From NCBI RefSeq assembly GCF_024139115.2, contig NC_085141.1:165498908-165562907 (forward strand): a stretch of DNA of 64,000 bases, given 5' to 3'. Shown here piece by piece: positions 53,987-64,000 of this stretch (the first letter of the stretch is position 1; every line of letters starts with the position of its first letter). The DNA comes from Armigeres subalbatus (taxonomy: Eukaryota; Arthropoda; Insecta; Diptera; Culicidae). The position numbers and the translations under genes are program-made. Under the pieces are notes generated by a model. That model was not told the origin of the DNA and did not search any database. It saw nothing but the letters and a program-made list of their open reading frames with translations.

Positions 53987-54106
53987 TGTAAGGATTCGCT
54001 CGTACAATTAAAAGACGTCCTCTCAGATCCGGTGCAAAAGTCAAAGTGATTTATTACGCATATAAAAGTCTACTACGATCATCTACATATATTACAGCCT
54101 ACTACA
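53987..54106 (-). repeat. 5' LTR (in element orientation)
   Basis: 120 bases, ~97% identical to 48183-48302. Immediately inside it (53965-53986), the minus strand reads GTGGCGACGAGCCGAAAC. This is a primer-binding-site-like sequence starting with TGG, as expected for pairing with a tRNA CCA end. The tRNA is not identified. Confidence 0.95.
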
Positions 54107-54111
54107 GGGAC

Positions 54112-55362
54112 CTGGTATTCACGGAATTTTTGAAGGATTTACCGTACAGTAAAGATCTGGTCCGTTGTCGAGCGGCCGTCAACGAAGCCGACTTGATAAC
54201 TTCCCACGAACTCATTCACTAATTGTGACAGACGACGGAAGATGATCTGGGATATCTCTTTGTAGGCGGCATTAAGGATGGCGATCGCTTGAAAGTTCTC
54301 ACACTCCAGAAAGAAAGAAAGGCGACATTCTTGTAGATGGGGCATATAACCCCTTCCTCCCACTCCTCCGGTAGCTGTTCAGTTTACCAGATTCTGACTA
54401 TCAGTTTGTGCAGGCAAGTGACTAGCTTTTCCGGGCCCATCTTGATAAGCTCTGCTTCGATACCATCTTTACCTACTTTATTGGTCTTTAGCTATTGGAT
54501 AGCTTCCTTAACTTCCTTCAAGGTGGGGGCTGGTTGGCTTCCATCGTCCGCTGAACTGACGTAGCCATTTCTTCCGCTGCCTTGACTTTCATTGCCTGTA
54601 GTCTCAGCGCCATTCAAATGTTCCTTGTAGTGCTGTTTCCATCTTTCGATCACCACACGTTCGTCCGTCAAGATGCTCCCATCATTATCCCTGCAAATTT
54701 CGGCTCGCGGCATGAATCCTTTGCGGGATGCGTTGAGCTTCTGCGTGTTCCTGGAACAGTTGTTCCTTCTTCTCGCACTCCGCTTTTTCCAGGCGGAAAA
54801 GGCGGATCTGCTGTCTTCGCTTCCGTCTATAGCGTTCCACGTTCTGCCGGGTACCTTGTTCCAGCACGACCGCCCGCGCAGGCGTCTTTTTCCTCCAAAA
54901 TCTGTCTGCACTCTTCGTCGAACCAATCGTTCCGTCAACTTCGTCCCACAATCCCGACGTTGTTCTCCGCTGGGTCGTTAATGGCTCCTTGACTGTATTC
55001 CAGCAGTCCTCAAGAGGGGCCCCATCGAGCTCATCCTCTTCCAGCGACGCTGCCTCGAGATGTTGCGCGTATGCAGTGTCGACATCAGGTTGCTTCAGTC
55101 GCTCTAGGTCGTACCGCGGCTGTCGTCGGTACCGAACATTGTTGATGACGAATAGTTTTGGGCGCAGTTTAACCATCACCAGATAGTGGTCAAAGTCGAT
55201 GTTAGCGCCACGATATGTCCTGACGTCGATAATGTCGGAGAAGTGCCGTCCATCAATCATAACGTGGTCGATTTGTGATTCTGTCTGTGGTAGTGATCTC
55301 CAGGTGTACGGTGTACCGATACGGGAGGTTGTGTTGGAAGTAGGTTATTCTTGGAGGCGGCT
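54112..55362 (-). pseudogene. LINE family 3, 5' portion (upstream of the LTR element)
   Basis: On the minus strand: the endonuclease C-terminus (ESQIDHVMIDGRHFSD), the linker with DGTIGSTKSADRFW and RQNVERYRRKRRQQIRLF, LTDERVVIERWKQHYKEHLN and the RT start (LVNEFVGSYQVGF, DGRSTTDQIFTVR). Several frameshifts lie between 54363 and 54938. It is cut at 54111 by the LTR element and continues at 48182. Confidence 0.9.
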
Positions 55363-55835
55363 TTTTTCAGTTTTTGCCTTTCTCGTACAACAAAGTTGTA
55401 CCGAAAGGCTATCATTTCACTACAAAATCGAACTTTTTAAAGAAGTCTCGGAGACCCATGATGTTATATACCAATCGACTCAGCTCGTCGAGCTGAACAA
55501 ATGTCTGTCTGTCCGTGCGTATGTATGTGTGTGTGCACACGAAAACCGAAAAACATTAGCCACTTTTTCATACAGTAATTCTTAACCGATTTTCTCGCAA
55601 CAAGTTGCATTCGACGGGAGAGAAACCCTAGATCACTTTTGAATATAATCACGGTCATTGCGTTCGAAACTTATGAAGAAAATGGTGTGTTGAACCATAT
55701 AGAGTTGGTAGTTGATTTGCCTTACAGTGTTTGCAAGTGCCATAACGTAGGCAATTATTTATTATGTGTGTCACACTAAGGCAAAACCAAAGGATTGAAT
55801 CGAGAAAGGCATCGTCACCACTAGGTGGAGGTTTT
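55363..55835. repeat. Dispersed repeat with GCCTTTCTCG ends
   Basis: The left GCCTTTCTCGTAC and right inverted counterpart (CGAGAAAGGC at 55803-55812) suggest short terminal inversion. The middle has CAGCTCGTCGAGCTGAACAA and TGTCTGTCTGTCCGTGCGTA, then a (GT)-rich part. The end has CACCACTAGGTGGAGG, similar to 30960-30990. A partial relative is at 3481-3640. Function and class unknown. Confidence 0.5.
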
Positions 55836-58120
55836 TTATCTACCATTTATTTGGGAGGCGCATAATTTGTTTTCCGTGTGAACTAATGTTTTGACCAGTG
55901 TACTATATTCTCTATATAGCCCTTTTAGTTCCCTACAATTCATTCCTATACAGATTTTTCGTACAATACGGTTTCCGAGTTACATTTTTTCAAACTAATT
56001 TGCTCGAAAACACATACGACATTTTTATATATTACTCGGGGGTCAATTTTGTTTTAAATCAGTGGAAGATGGTCACTGCTGTGTCTGCTGTGCCGAAAAT
56101 ATGTGCTAAATTTCATCCCAATTAAAGACGATCATGTTAAAAATTGGTTATTTACGTGTGATTCTGTGTGGAACCCTTCACACTTGTCCCAAATACCGTT
56201 GTCCCGATACCGTTCAAATTATCGGGGGTCCACGGAAGTAGGCTTTCTGGTTAGTTCTTATAGTTTGATCCTGGATACCGTTTATAGAGTGAAAAAATTG
56301 AAATGTTTAAAACTGATAGGCTCTCTCTTTTTATGTTGACTATCAGTTCAATCAGTTCCCGTTCGTTTCTGCCCTAGTTCTGATCGTAACACTGAAAGCA
56401 CTAGATCTACAGTAATTAACAGTGACAAAAAAAATACATTATCGGTCGGTGGTCGGTAATCAAAATTCATTCCATCGTGACGGTGACGACAGCACGATTT
56501 AACAATTTATATAGAATTGCTTTTAACTGGTGATTACCCGAGTGCAGACATTACTTCCACGTGTCCGTCGTAAACATTAATCTAGCTGTTGGTTCATTCC
56601 AGTTTCTCCTGCAAACTCTTGTGATTGACATTTGGCTGACTTTGGTTATCGCTTACTGGTTGTCCCGTGCCAGGAAGAGTAAAACGGATACGAAAATCAT
56701 AGAACGTTTACGATGACGGCGGTTGGCGGCCCTGAACACTGAATGCGGTTCGCGTGTCCCGCCGAGCTTAATCTGCGGATCCATCATAATTGCCAGGAGC
56801 AGTGGGGTGAAGCATTTAGTGGTTAATTGCCATGTGATAGGTTCAGCGGATAACTGGCAAACATGTCACCTGCGCTGTGTGTTGGCCATGCAATTTGCCG
56901 CTTAAAAAGCAGTTGCACTCTATTGTTTACATCGTTAGCACGCTTGTTTCGTCTGATTATATCGATCATTTGCGGTCTACGCGACAGGGTTTGGGCACAT
57001 AGAAAACAGTTCTCGGTGGTTGACCTAATGGGGGTTCTGTTGTTGACTGATGATTGTAGGTAGATATAGTATATGCATTCGTGGGAATAATTTCGTTTCA
57101 CGTGTACACATAAACGCAGATTGAATGATTTTTTTTTTCTGGCTAAGATATCTAACCATTCACATGCTCTAGGAAAATGGTAACGACTACTAGCCAAGTC
57201 AGATAAATATTGCCATAGGAAACCTAATTTGACTAAAGGTCAAATACAAGCCACAGGAATCGTTTTAATATGTAGAGGACATTACGGCTTTGTCAGGCTT
57301 TCTTCTATTGTAGCCAGGTATTTTTTATGACCAATTGTGTTCAAATTTGGTCAAATATTTCTTTGTATATCAAAGCAATACCGTATCCCTGGGTTGACAC
57401 CTTTGCGTGATGTGTTACAAAGTAAGATCTGCCATGCTCCCATTGTCAGCTGACTCAACACTTCCTTCCCCTCCCAAGCTACGGTAAAGATGGTCGTGGT
57501 CAGGAGTAGCAATCCTCATTCTTTTGTGATTTTTGTGTGTGTGTGTGTGTGAAATCAAGGACCACATTCACAATGATTTCTTATAGCAATCGGAATAGAG
57601 ACTTCAAAAAAAACATGAGTACACCGTAACCACAGAGAAACAGACGTAACACTAGAGAAATTACCATCGACCGTGACTTCAACGATCAATTTGAATATTG
57701 TTGATTGTGCGTTCCAAAACTAGAGGCGCTAGCGTCGTATTCCTTCGACTTTGACATTTTGGTGGCCTTCTGGTGTCAATGTTGTGCGAAACATTGTTTC
57801 GTGTAACATGCTCGCAAGATGGTGGTAGAGGAGTTGGGCGATGGATTTAAAAAAAATGTTCAAGCTGTTACGTCTGTTTGTCTGTGCACTAACAATGCTT
57901 TCTTTGTATATCAAAGCATAATTGCATCTGAGAATGTTTTATCAATCAAAACTCTTTCGAATCCGTAACTCCAAAATTCCTCCCATGTGTCAGCCAGCAT
58001 TCCTCCTATGTATCGAAAGTAGTCAGTCTTAGTATAGATCCTAATATGAGCCATTTTACGTCCAGTGTGAACCCGACAAGTAACGATTTTATTAGTTAAC
58101 TGTTGAAAATTGGCAAAAAC
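55836..58120. other. Unassigned DNA with one (GT)n microsatellite
   Basis: A GT run lies near 57533-57551. The 20-base string TTTCTTTGTATATCAAAGCA appears at ~57357 and ~57899. GC-richer patches around 56450-56900 could be regulatory or 5' transcribed DNA. The minus frame of 124 codons at 56823-57197 has no recognised domain. Confidence 0.3.
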
Positions 58121-58124
58121 AATG

Positions 58125-58330
58125 TTTTGAATCCCGCACTGGGACATTGCTGCTTCGCAACTTTGGGATTATAAAGCACATTTACTAACTGCGAGGCTAC
58201 CATTTTTGCATTTGAATATTATAACCCTACTTCGTGATTCAAGCAAATTTTTTAGATCGGATCGGGTATCGAGCCTAGTCACCTTCAACTATGACCTTGT
58301 AAACAGCTTACCGCTTAACCTTCCTAGTGC
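58125..58330 (-). repeat. Degenerate tRNA-headed SINE
   Basis: It carries CCCGCACTGGGACATTGCTG, ACTAACTGCGAGGCTACCAT, TTGCATT and the B-box complement region GGGTATCGAGCC, in the same order as 43677-43962 but with many deletions. Confidence 0.6.
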
Positions 58331-58560
58331 ATTAAAAAAAAGTTACACATTGTGCATTAGCGGGTCAAAAATGGCCCCAAAATGAAATCGCTCCCAAAAG
58401 TTCATTTTCAAACCGATTCTCAATCTTTTGGAACCAAATTGAAGGTATGGATTCCACGGATGTCATTACGGACAGATTTTTGCACTTTGGCCATTCTGGT
58501 TCCCAGGAATCGATGTTGAAGGAACATAGATTCTTAGGCCAATTTTTGGCGTGATTTCTT
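58331..58560. other. Left flank of the satellite palindrome
   Basis: No gene. GTGCATTA is repeated at ~58329 and ~58354. This may be the outer end of the inverted structure, whose counterpart would lie beyond the window. Confidence 0.35.
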
Positions 58561-59990
58561 GCCTATCGAAGGGTGATTTTGGAAATGCTCATTAATTTGC
58601 GTAGCAATAATCCTAATAGAATGTAGCCATTGTCCATTTCCATGGATCAACACAATTCCTGATTATTTCACGGTCCAGTGTCCATCCGGAAGACCCGGAA
58701 CATCCGTAGAAGTGATCAATTCATTGAACTCATCCTAGAAGAGCGCAGTTTTCACAAAGCTTTTGATTATCGTAATTTGAGTAACAAATGATTGTGGTGA
58801 CCCATTTTGGAGGAACTGGGTGGCCACCGGAGGTCCTCCGGAAGATCCGGAACATCCGTAAAAATGGTCATTTCATAAAACTTATCATAGAAGAGCGCGG
58901 TTTTTTCCAAAGCATTTCCTTATAGTACTGTGAGTAACAAATGATTGTGGTGACCTATTTTGGTGGACCTGGGTGGCCACCGGAGGTCCTCAGGAAGATC
59001 CGGAACGTCCGTAAAAATGGTCAATTCATGAAACTTATCATAAAGGAGCGCGGTTTTTTTTATAAAGCTTTTCATTATCGATCTTTGAGTAACAAATGAT
59101 TGTGGTGACCTAATTTGATGGATCTAAGTGGCCACCGGAGGTCTTCCAGAAGATCCGGAACGTCCATAAAAGTCAATTATCAAACACATCATAGAAGAAC
59201 ACGGTTTTATCCAAAGCTTTTCTTTATAGTACTTCGAGTAACAAATGATTGTGGTGACCCATTTTGGAGGAACTGGGTGGCCACCGGAGGTCCTCCGGAA
59301 GATCCGGAACATCCGTAAAAATGGTCATTTCATAAAACTTATCATAGAAGAGCGCGGTTTTTTCCAAAGCATTTCCTTATAGTACTTTGAGTAACAAATG
59401 ATTGTGGTGACCTATTTTGGTGGACTTGGGTGGCCACCGGAGGTCCTCAGGAAGATCCGGAACGTCCGTAAAAATGGTCAATTCTTGAAACTTATCATAA
59501 AGGAGCGCGGTTTTTTTTCTAAAGCTTTTTATTATCGATCTTTGAGTAACAAATGATTGTGGTGACCTAATTTGATGGATCTAAGTGGCCACCGGAGGTC
59601 TTCCAGTAGATCCGAAACGTCCGTAAAAGTCAATTATCAAACACACCATAGAAGAGCGCGTTTTTTTCCAAAGCTTTTCATTATCGAACTTTGAGTAACA
59701 ATTGTGGTGACCCATTCTGAACGACCTGTGTGGCCACCGAAGGTCCTTCAGAAGATCCGGAACGTCCGTAAAAGTGGTCAATTTATGAAACTTATCATAG
59801 AAGGGCGCGGATTTTGACCTATTTTGGTGGAACTGGGTGGCCACCGGAGGTGCTCCAGAAGATCCGGATCGTCCGTAGAAGTGGTTAATTCATGAAACTC
59901 ATGCTAGAAAATTGCGTTTTTTATTGTCGAACGCTGGCCATTTTGATAGACCTGAAACAAACGCTGAGTAACAAATGATTATGATTAATT
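58551..59990 (+). repeat. Satellite arm, plus orientation, with three-monomer higher-order units
   Basis: Tandem ~153-base monomers start ACAAATGATTGTGGTGACC at 58784, 58937, 59092, 59241, 59394, 59549 and 59698. The spacings are 153, 155, 149, 153, 155, 149. The first and fourth, second and fifth, and third and sixth monomers are nearly identical, giving two copies of a 457-base higher-order unit. Each monomer has CGGAGGTCCTCCGGAAGATC and GATCCGGAAC-TCCGTAAAA. No credible gene is present. Confidence 0.9.
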
Positions 59991-60046
59991 GCATATTATT
60001 CGGCAACTCGGTCGTACGAAAACCATTTTTTTGTTAAATATCTTGG

Positions 60047-60330
60047 GGCTCTCCTTAGCCGTGCGGTAAGACGCGCGGCTACAAAGCAAGACCATGCTGA
60101 GGGTGGCTGGGTTCGATTCCCGGTGCCGGTCTAGACAATTTTCGGATTGGAAATTGTCTCGGCTTCCCTGGTCATAAAAGTATCATCGTGCTAGCCTCAT
60201 GATATACGAATGCAAAAATGGTGACCTGGCTTAGAAACCTCGCAGTTAATAACTGTGGAAGTGCTTAATGAACACTAAGCTGCGAGGCGGCTCTGTCCCA
60301 GTGTGGGGATGTAATGCCAATAAGAAGAAG
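60047..60330 (+). repeat. Near-complete tRNA-headed SINE (Feilai-type), 7-bp TSD
   Basis: ATCTTGG is duplicated at 60040-60046 and 60331-60337. The 284-base unit carries an A-box-like TAGCCGTGCGGTAAGACG, the B box GGTTCGATTCCCGG and an AATAAGAAGAAG tail. It lies in the loop of the satellite palindrome. Confidence 0.9.
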
Positions 60331-60403
60331 ATCTTGGCTGTGCATATGCACATCACATGTTTCGAAATGGACAAATTGATATGAAATTTGCGTAAAAGAA
60401 TCC

Positions 60404-60478
60404 ACGTGTCTTGGGGGGACTCGAACCCTCATTCTCCTACTCTCTAGATAGGCGTGATAACTCCTACACAACAAGACC
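60404..60478 (-). repeat. tRNA-like SINE head
   Basis: On the minus strand GTCTTG pairs with CAAGAC. An anticodon-like stem CCTAT/GTAGG surrounds a loop with AGA, and the T arm contains GGGTTCGAGTCCCC. D-arm pairing is weak. It is more like a SINE head (compare 2788-2960) than a serine tRNA, which would have a long variable arm. Confidence 0.45.
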
Positions 60479-60479
60479 A

Positions 60480-62239
60480 CTTAAAGGTCACGTTTGCGTA
60501 AAAGCCATCAGAATCTGAGTACCAACCTCCACCGCGGTTAGCTCTTTTTTTGCAAATTGAATATCTTTCGGATGCTTGATTTGTCCAATATCCACATGTG
60601 CTTTACTGTTGTATATCCACAGTCAAGCGAGTGCAAGTTGTTTATTAAACGAAAGGATCGCACTATAGCCCCCAACAACGGGCTGGGCGGATTGTATAGA
60701 GTGCAAATCAATCACACAAATGGTTATGGTGACCCCGTGTGATAGACCTGAACGGCCACCGGAGGTCCTCCAGTATATCCGTAAAAGAGGTCAATTCATG
60801 AAACTCATCATAAAAGAGCACAGTTCCTTCCTAGCTCTTCATTGTCGTACTCTGAATAATAAAATATCCCATAAAGTGGTCAATTTTTGAACAGTCAGCG
60901 GGGTCTTCCAGAAGATTCGGAGCATCCACAAAAGTTATCAATTAAAAAAAAATCATCCCAGAAAACAGTATGTAAAAAAATCTTTCTATTATCGAACTCT
61001 GAGCAAGACACGAAGGAATGTCGTGACCCGTTCTTATTTACCAAAGTAACTATCGGAGGTCTTACGGAAGATACGGAACATCGGTTTAAGTGGTTAATTG
61101 ATGTAATACATACTAGAAGAGCCTATTTTTTCCTTGTCGTACTCTGAACATGAAATTATTGCCGTAAACTTTTCTCACGGATGTGAGTAGCAACCAAAGG
61201 CCCTCCGGAAGATCCGTATCACACGTAAAAGTGATCAATTCATAAAACCCACCTTAGAAAAACACGCCATATAAGAGATGATGAAGCACACGATTCTTCT
61301 AAACCTTTTTATTTTCCTAATTTTAGAAACAAATGATCGTAACCAATTCGCATGGATTGCCCATTGTATGTCTTCAAGTACATTCAGATCATCCGTAAAA
61401 TCGGTCAATTCATGAAACTATTGTCATAGTTTTCCTATTTTCGTATCCTGAGTCATTATGATCGTTGTAACCTATTCTCAGGAACGTGTGTAGTCACCAA
61501 TGAAGCTCCGCAAGATCAAAAAATCTGTAATTAGAGTCAATTTATAAAAATTGTGGTGACATCAATTTTTTATTTTTTTTTTGAAAGGACGATCACAATA
61601 ACCCAGAAAATATTTTCAAGTATGGTTAAATTTGCTTCCATGAATCGATTAGTCATAAATCATCGACTCATGAAAGTTTGACTTAAAATAAAAATTTACT
61701 TTGGTTGAATCTTTTGACTACTTTTGGTCAAAAATTTCTTGCAAGATGATGGATCATAAAAAACCTATCTTATAATTTTAAATTTTTATTAATAGGGAGT
61801 CTATAATGGCAGCAAAAAGGTTCAACTATGATAAAAAGAGCACCTGAAATTTTCATAAATTTTTAGGGTGACAATATCAGGTCAAAAATGTGATAAAATC
61901 GTGTCGAAAACGAGAGAAAATCGAGGGTAGACAAAATCGCGAAGTGACAAAACCGGGTCGATACTGTATTATTAGGCTAACATGATGAAACTTTTATGCC
62001 CAGGGAAGTCGAGAAAATTTCCAACTTAAAAATTTCCTTGACCGGACCAGGAATCGAACCCCGCCACCCTCAGCATGATCTTGCTTTGTAGTCGCGAATC
62101 TTACCGCACGGGAAAGGGGGCCCCCGCAGAAAGCATCACTACAACCTTCATGAGATGATCAATAAGTAGAATAACAAACACTTTCAAAAGATCGTGTTCT
62201 AGTAGGATAAGTATTAAGTGTTGACCAATCCGTAGGAAC
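60480..62239. repeat. Central region of the palindrome with decayed monomers
   Basis: Decayed relatives of the satellite monomer appear at ~60715-60870, 60890-61010, 61030-61150 and 61170-61290 in plus orientation. 61560-61970 is AT-rich without a match. No transposase-like frame was found. Confidence 0.6.
61965..62126 (-). repeat. Truncated tRNA-headed SINE (Feilai-type)
   Basis: GGCTAACATGATGAAACTTTTA, GGGAAGTCGAGA, the B-box complement GGAATCGAACCC and CTTACCGCACGG-AAAGGGGGC lie in minus orientation. The 3' body beyond the GGCTAAC block is missing. Confidence 0.75.
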
Positions 62240-64000
62240 TTTAGGAGGACATCCAGTGATCACTTAAGTCATGTATATGGATCACGAGAGGGCCTTCACT
62301 GACCATTTAAGTCCATAACTGAGGGTCACGACAAAAATGTCTTACTCAGATTGCGATAATAGATTTTTTGTAAAACCATGCTCCTATGATTCGAGATTCG
62401 TTAGTTTGCAGCTTTTAGGAATATTGTGGGCATTATTCATAAAGGAGTGACCGCTCAGGTCCATAAGAATGGGTAACGATAATTTTCTATAACTCAGAGA
62501 ATGTTAATGAAAAGCTTTGGAAAAGCCTTCTATGGTGAGTTGCATAGAATGAACATTTCTACGGATGTTCCGGATCTTAGAAAGGACCTCTGGTGGCCAC
62601 TCAAGTACATTTACACGTTCTTTTGTTACTCAGAGTAGCTTTGTAAAAATTGCACTCCTCCATGATGAGTTACCCAGGGCCTTCAAAAAGGGTCTTCATA
62701 ATCATGTATTACTCAGCGTTCGGTGATTCAGCTATTCTATGGTGAGTTTTATGAATTGATCACTTTTACGGATGTTCCGGATCTTCTGGAGGACCTCCGG
62801 TGGCCACCCAGGTCCACCAAAATAGGTCCCCACAATCATTTGTTACTCAAGGTACTATAAGGAAAAGCTTTGGAAAAAACCGCACTCTTCTATGATGTGT
62901 TTCATAAATTGACCACTTTTACGGACGTTCCGAATCTTCTGGAGGACCTTCGGTGACCACACAGGTCCATCAAAATGGGTCACCACAACCATTTGTTATT
63001 CAAAGAACGATAATGAAAAGCTTTGTGAAAAAAACGCGCACTTCTAGGATAAGTTCCATGAATTGACCATTTTTACGGATGTTCCGGATCTTCTGGAGGA
63101 ACTCCGGTGGCCACTCAGGTCCATCACAATGGGTCACCATAATCATTTGTTACTCTTAGTTCGATAATAAAAAGCTTTGGAAAAAAACCGCGCTCTTCTA
63201 TGATAAGTTTTATGAAATTGACCATTTTTACGGACGTTCCGGATCTTCTGGAGGACCTTCGGTGACCACCCAGGTGCATCAAAATGGGTCACCACAATCA
63301 TTTGTTACTCGTAGTTCGATAATGAAAAGCTTTGGAAAAAACCGCGCTCTTCTATGATAAGTTTCATGAAATGACCATTTTTACGGACGTTCCGGATCTT
63401 CCAGAGGACCTCCGGTGGCCACCCAGGTCCACCAAAATAGGTCACCACAATCATTTGTTATTCAAAGTACGATAATGAAAAGCTTTGTGAAAAAAACGCG
63501 CACTTCTAGGATAAGTTCCATGAATTGACCATTTTTACGGATGTTCCGGATCTTCTGGAGGAACTCCGGTGGCCAGTCAGGTCCATCACAATGGGTTACC
63601 ATAATCATTTGTTACTCTTAGTTCGATAATAAAAAGCTTTGGAAAAAAACCGCGCTCTTCTATGATAAGTTTCATAAATTGATTATTTTTACGGATGTTC
63701 CGGATCTTCCGGAGGACCTCCGGTGGCCACCCAGGTCCACCAAAATGGGTGACTATAATCATTTGTTACTCAGCGTTCGATAATGAAAAGCTTTGGAAAA
63801 AACCGCGCTCTTCTAGGATGAGTTCAATGAATTGACCACTTCTACGGATGTTCCGGGTCTCCCGGAGGGACACTGGACCGTGAAATAATCAGGAATTGTA
63901 TTGATCCATGGAAATGGACAATGGCTACATTCTATTGGGATTATTGCTATGCAAATTTATGAGCATTTCCAAAATCACCCTTCGAAAGGCAAGAGATCAC
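62240..64000 (-). repeat. Satellite arm, minus orientation, runs off the window
   Basis: Monomers are inverted relative to 58551-59990, with TCATTTGTTA-starting units at about 62831, 62984, 63138, 63293, 63446, 63600 and 63754 (spacing 153-155). Units three apart are nearly identical (62984 with 63446; 63138 with 63600), giving a 462-base higher-order unit. 63840-64000 is the inverse of 58551-58720 (CACGGTCCAGTGTCC, GGATCAACACAATTCCTG), so the arms are mirror images. Confidence 0.9.

Larger units (their letters stand above)
48183..54106 (-). mobile_element. Full-length Ty3 (mag-type) LTR retrotransposon
   Basis: Two 120-bp LTRs bracket gag, protease, RT, RNase H and integrase in Ty3 order on the minus strand, with no env. 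The 5-bp duplication GGGAC lies at 48178-48182 and 54107-54111. The LTRs differ at only about 3 of 120 positions, so the insertion is fairly recent. A nested CA-tailed retroposon sits in the integrase. The short LTRs, paired zinc knuckles and RT sequence favour the mag lineage. Damage includes a 4-base insertion at 50718-50721 and a 1-base loss near 49915. The gag-pol frame is also cut by GT...AG segments described separately. Confidence 0.95.

Noticed and set aside
54582..54992. Plus-strand genes of 100-136 codons at 54.6-55.0 kb
   Set aside because: Antisense to the LINE linker region. No independent motif.
56823..57197. 124-codon minus ORF as a gene
   Set aside because: No domain, no exon signals, and a competing plus frame over the same bases.
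58784..59700. CRISPR-like or coding tandem repeats
   Set aside because: The units are contiguous ~153-base monomers with no unique spacers and no maintained reading frame. The short frames across them are by-products.

Overview
This is AT-rich eukaryotic DNA that looks like a mosquito genome, most likely Aedes. That is inferred from the kinds of repeats present (tRNA-headed SINEs, endonuclease/reverse-transcriptase LINEs, a mag-like Ty3 element, many small inverted-repeat elements), not from a database match. Almost everything recognisable is transposon-derived. No bacterial genes, rRNA genes, CRISPR arrays or convincing functional tRNA genes are present. Two stretches look like exons of ordinary host genes: a minus-strand first coding exon with a signal peptide at 8122-8375, and a plus-strand cysteine-rich exon at 22631-22831. 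The rest is probably intron or intergenic DNA filled with nested mobile elements. | Layout. 1-7.1 kb: a palindromic repeat cluster with a TA-flanked MITE, a LINE fragment (minus), SINE heads, a 1.57-kb TTA-flanked Harbinger-like element, and a 1.23-kb Mutator-like element whose ends are built of a CATTCGCCCGAATG-type minisatellite. 7.1-17.3 kb: mostly unassigned, with the signal-peptide exon, a retroposon with a CA-rich tail and 21-bp target duplications, a SINE, and a degenerate ~130-bp tandem array broken up by tRNA-like repeats and a hAT element. 17.3-21.1 kb: a LINE interrupted by a hAT MITE, then a second LINE fragment on the other strand. 21.1-47 kb: sparse DNA with SINE remnants, a head-to-head tRNA-like inverted repeat (28.0-28.9 kb), a mariner relic nested in a MITE, more LINE fragments (31.8, 38.4, 41.6 and 47.3 kb), an 8-bp-TSD hAT MITE and an unidentified 145-residue ORF. 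47.7-55.4 kb: a three-level nest. A minus-strand LINE is split by a full-length mag-type Ty3 retrotransposon (120-bp LTRs, GGGAC duplication), whose integrase is in turn split by a second copy of the CA-tailed retroposon. 55.4-58.3 kb: a dispersed repeat and unassigned DNA. 58.3-64 kb: a giant inverted repeat of ~153-bp satellite monomers, running off the window's right edge. | The most unusual signal is in the Ty3 element. Its gag-pol reading frame is interrupted by three, probably four, short AT-rich GT...AG segments (61, 64, 76 and 76 nt). Removing each one restores the conserved protein, which is how spliceosomal introns behave but is not expected in an element that copies itself through RNA. 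Other notable observations are the CA-tailed retroposon family, the three-monomer higher-order satellite repeats in opposite arms of the palindrome, and several insertions whose empty target sites can be read from related copies in the same window.
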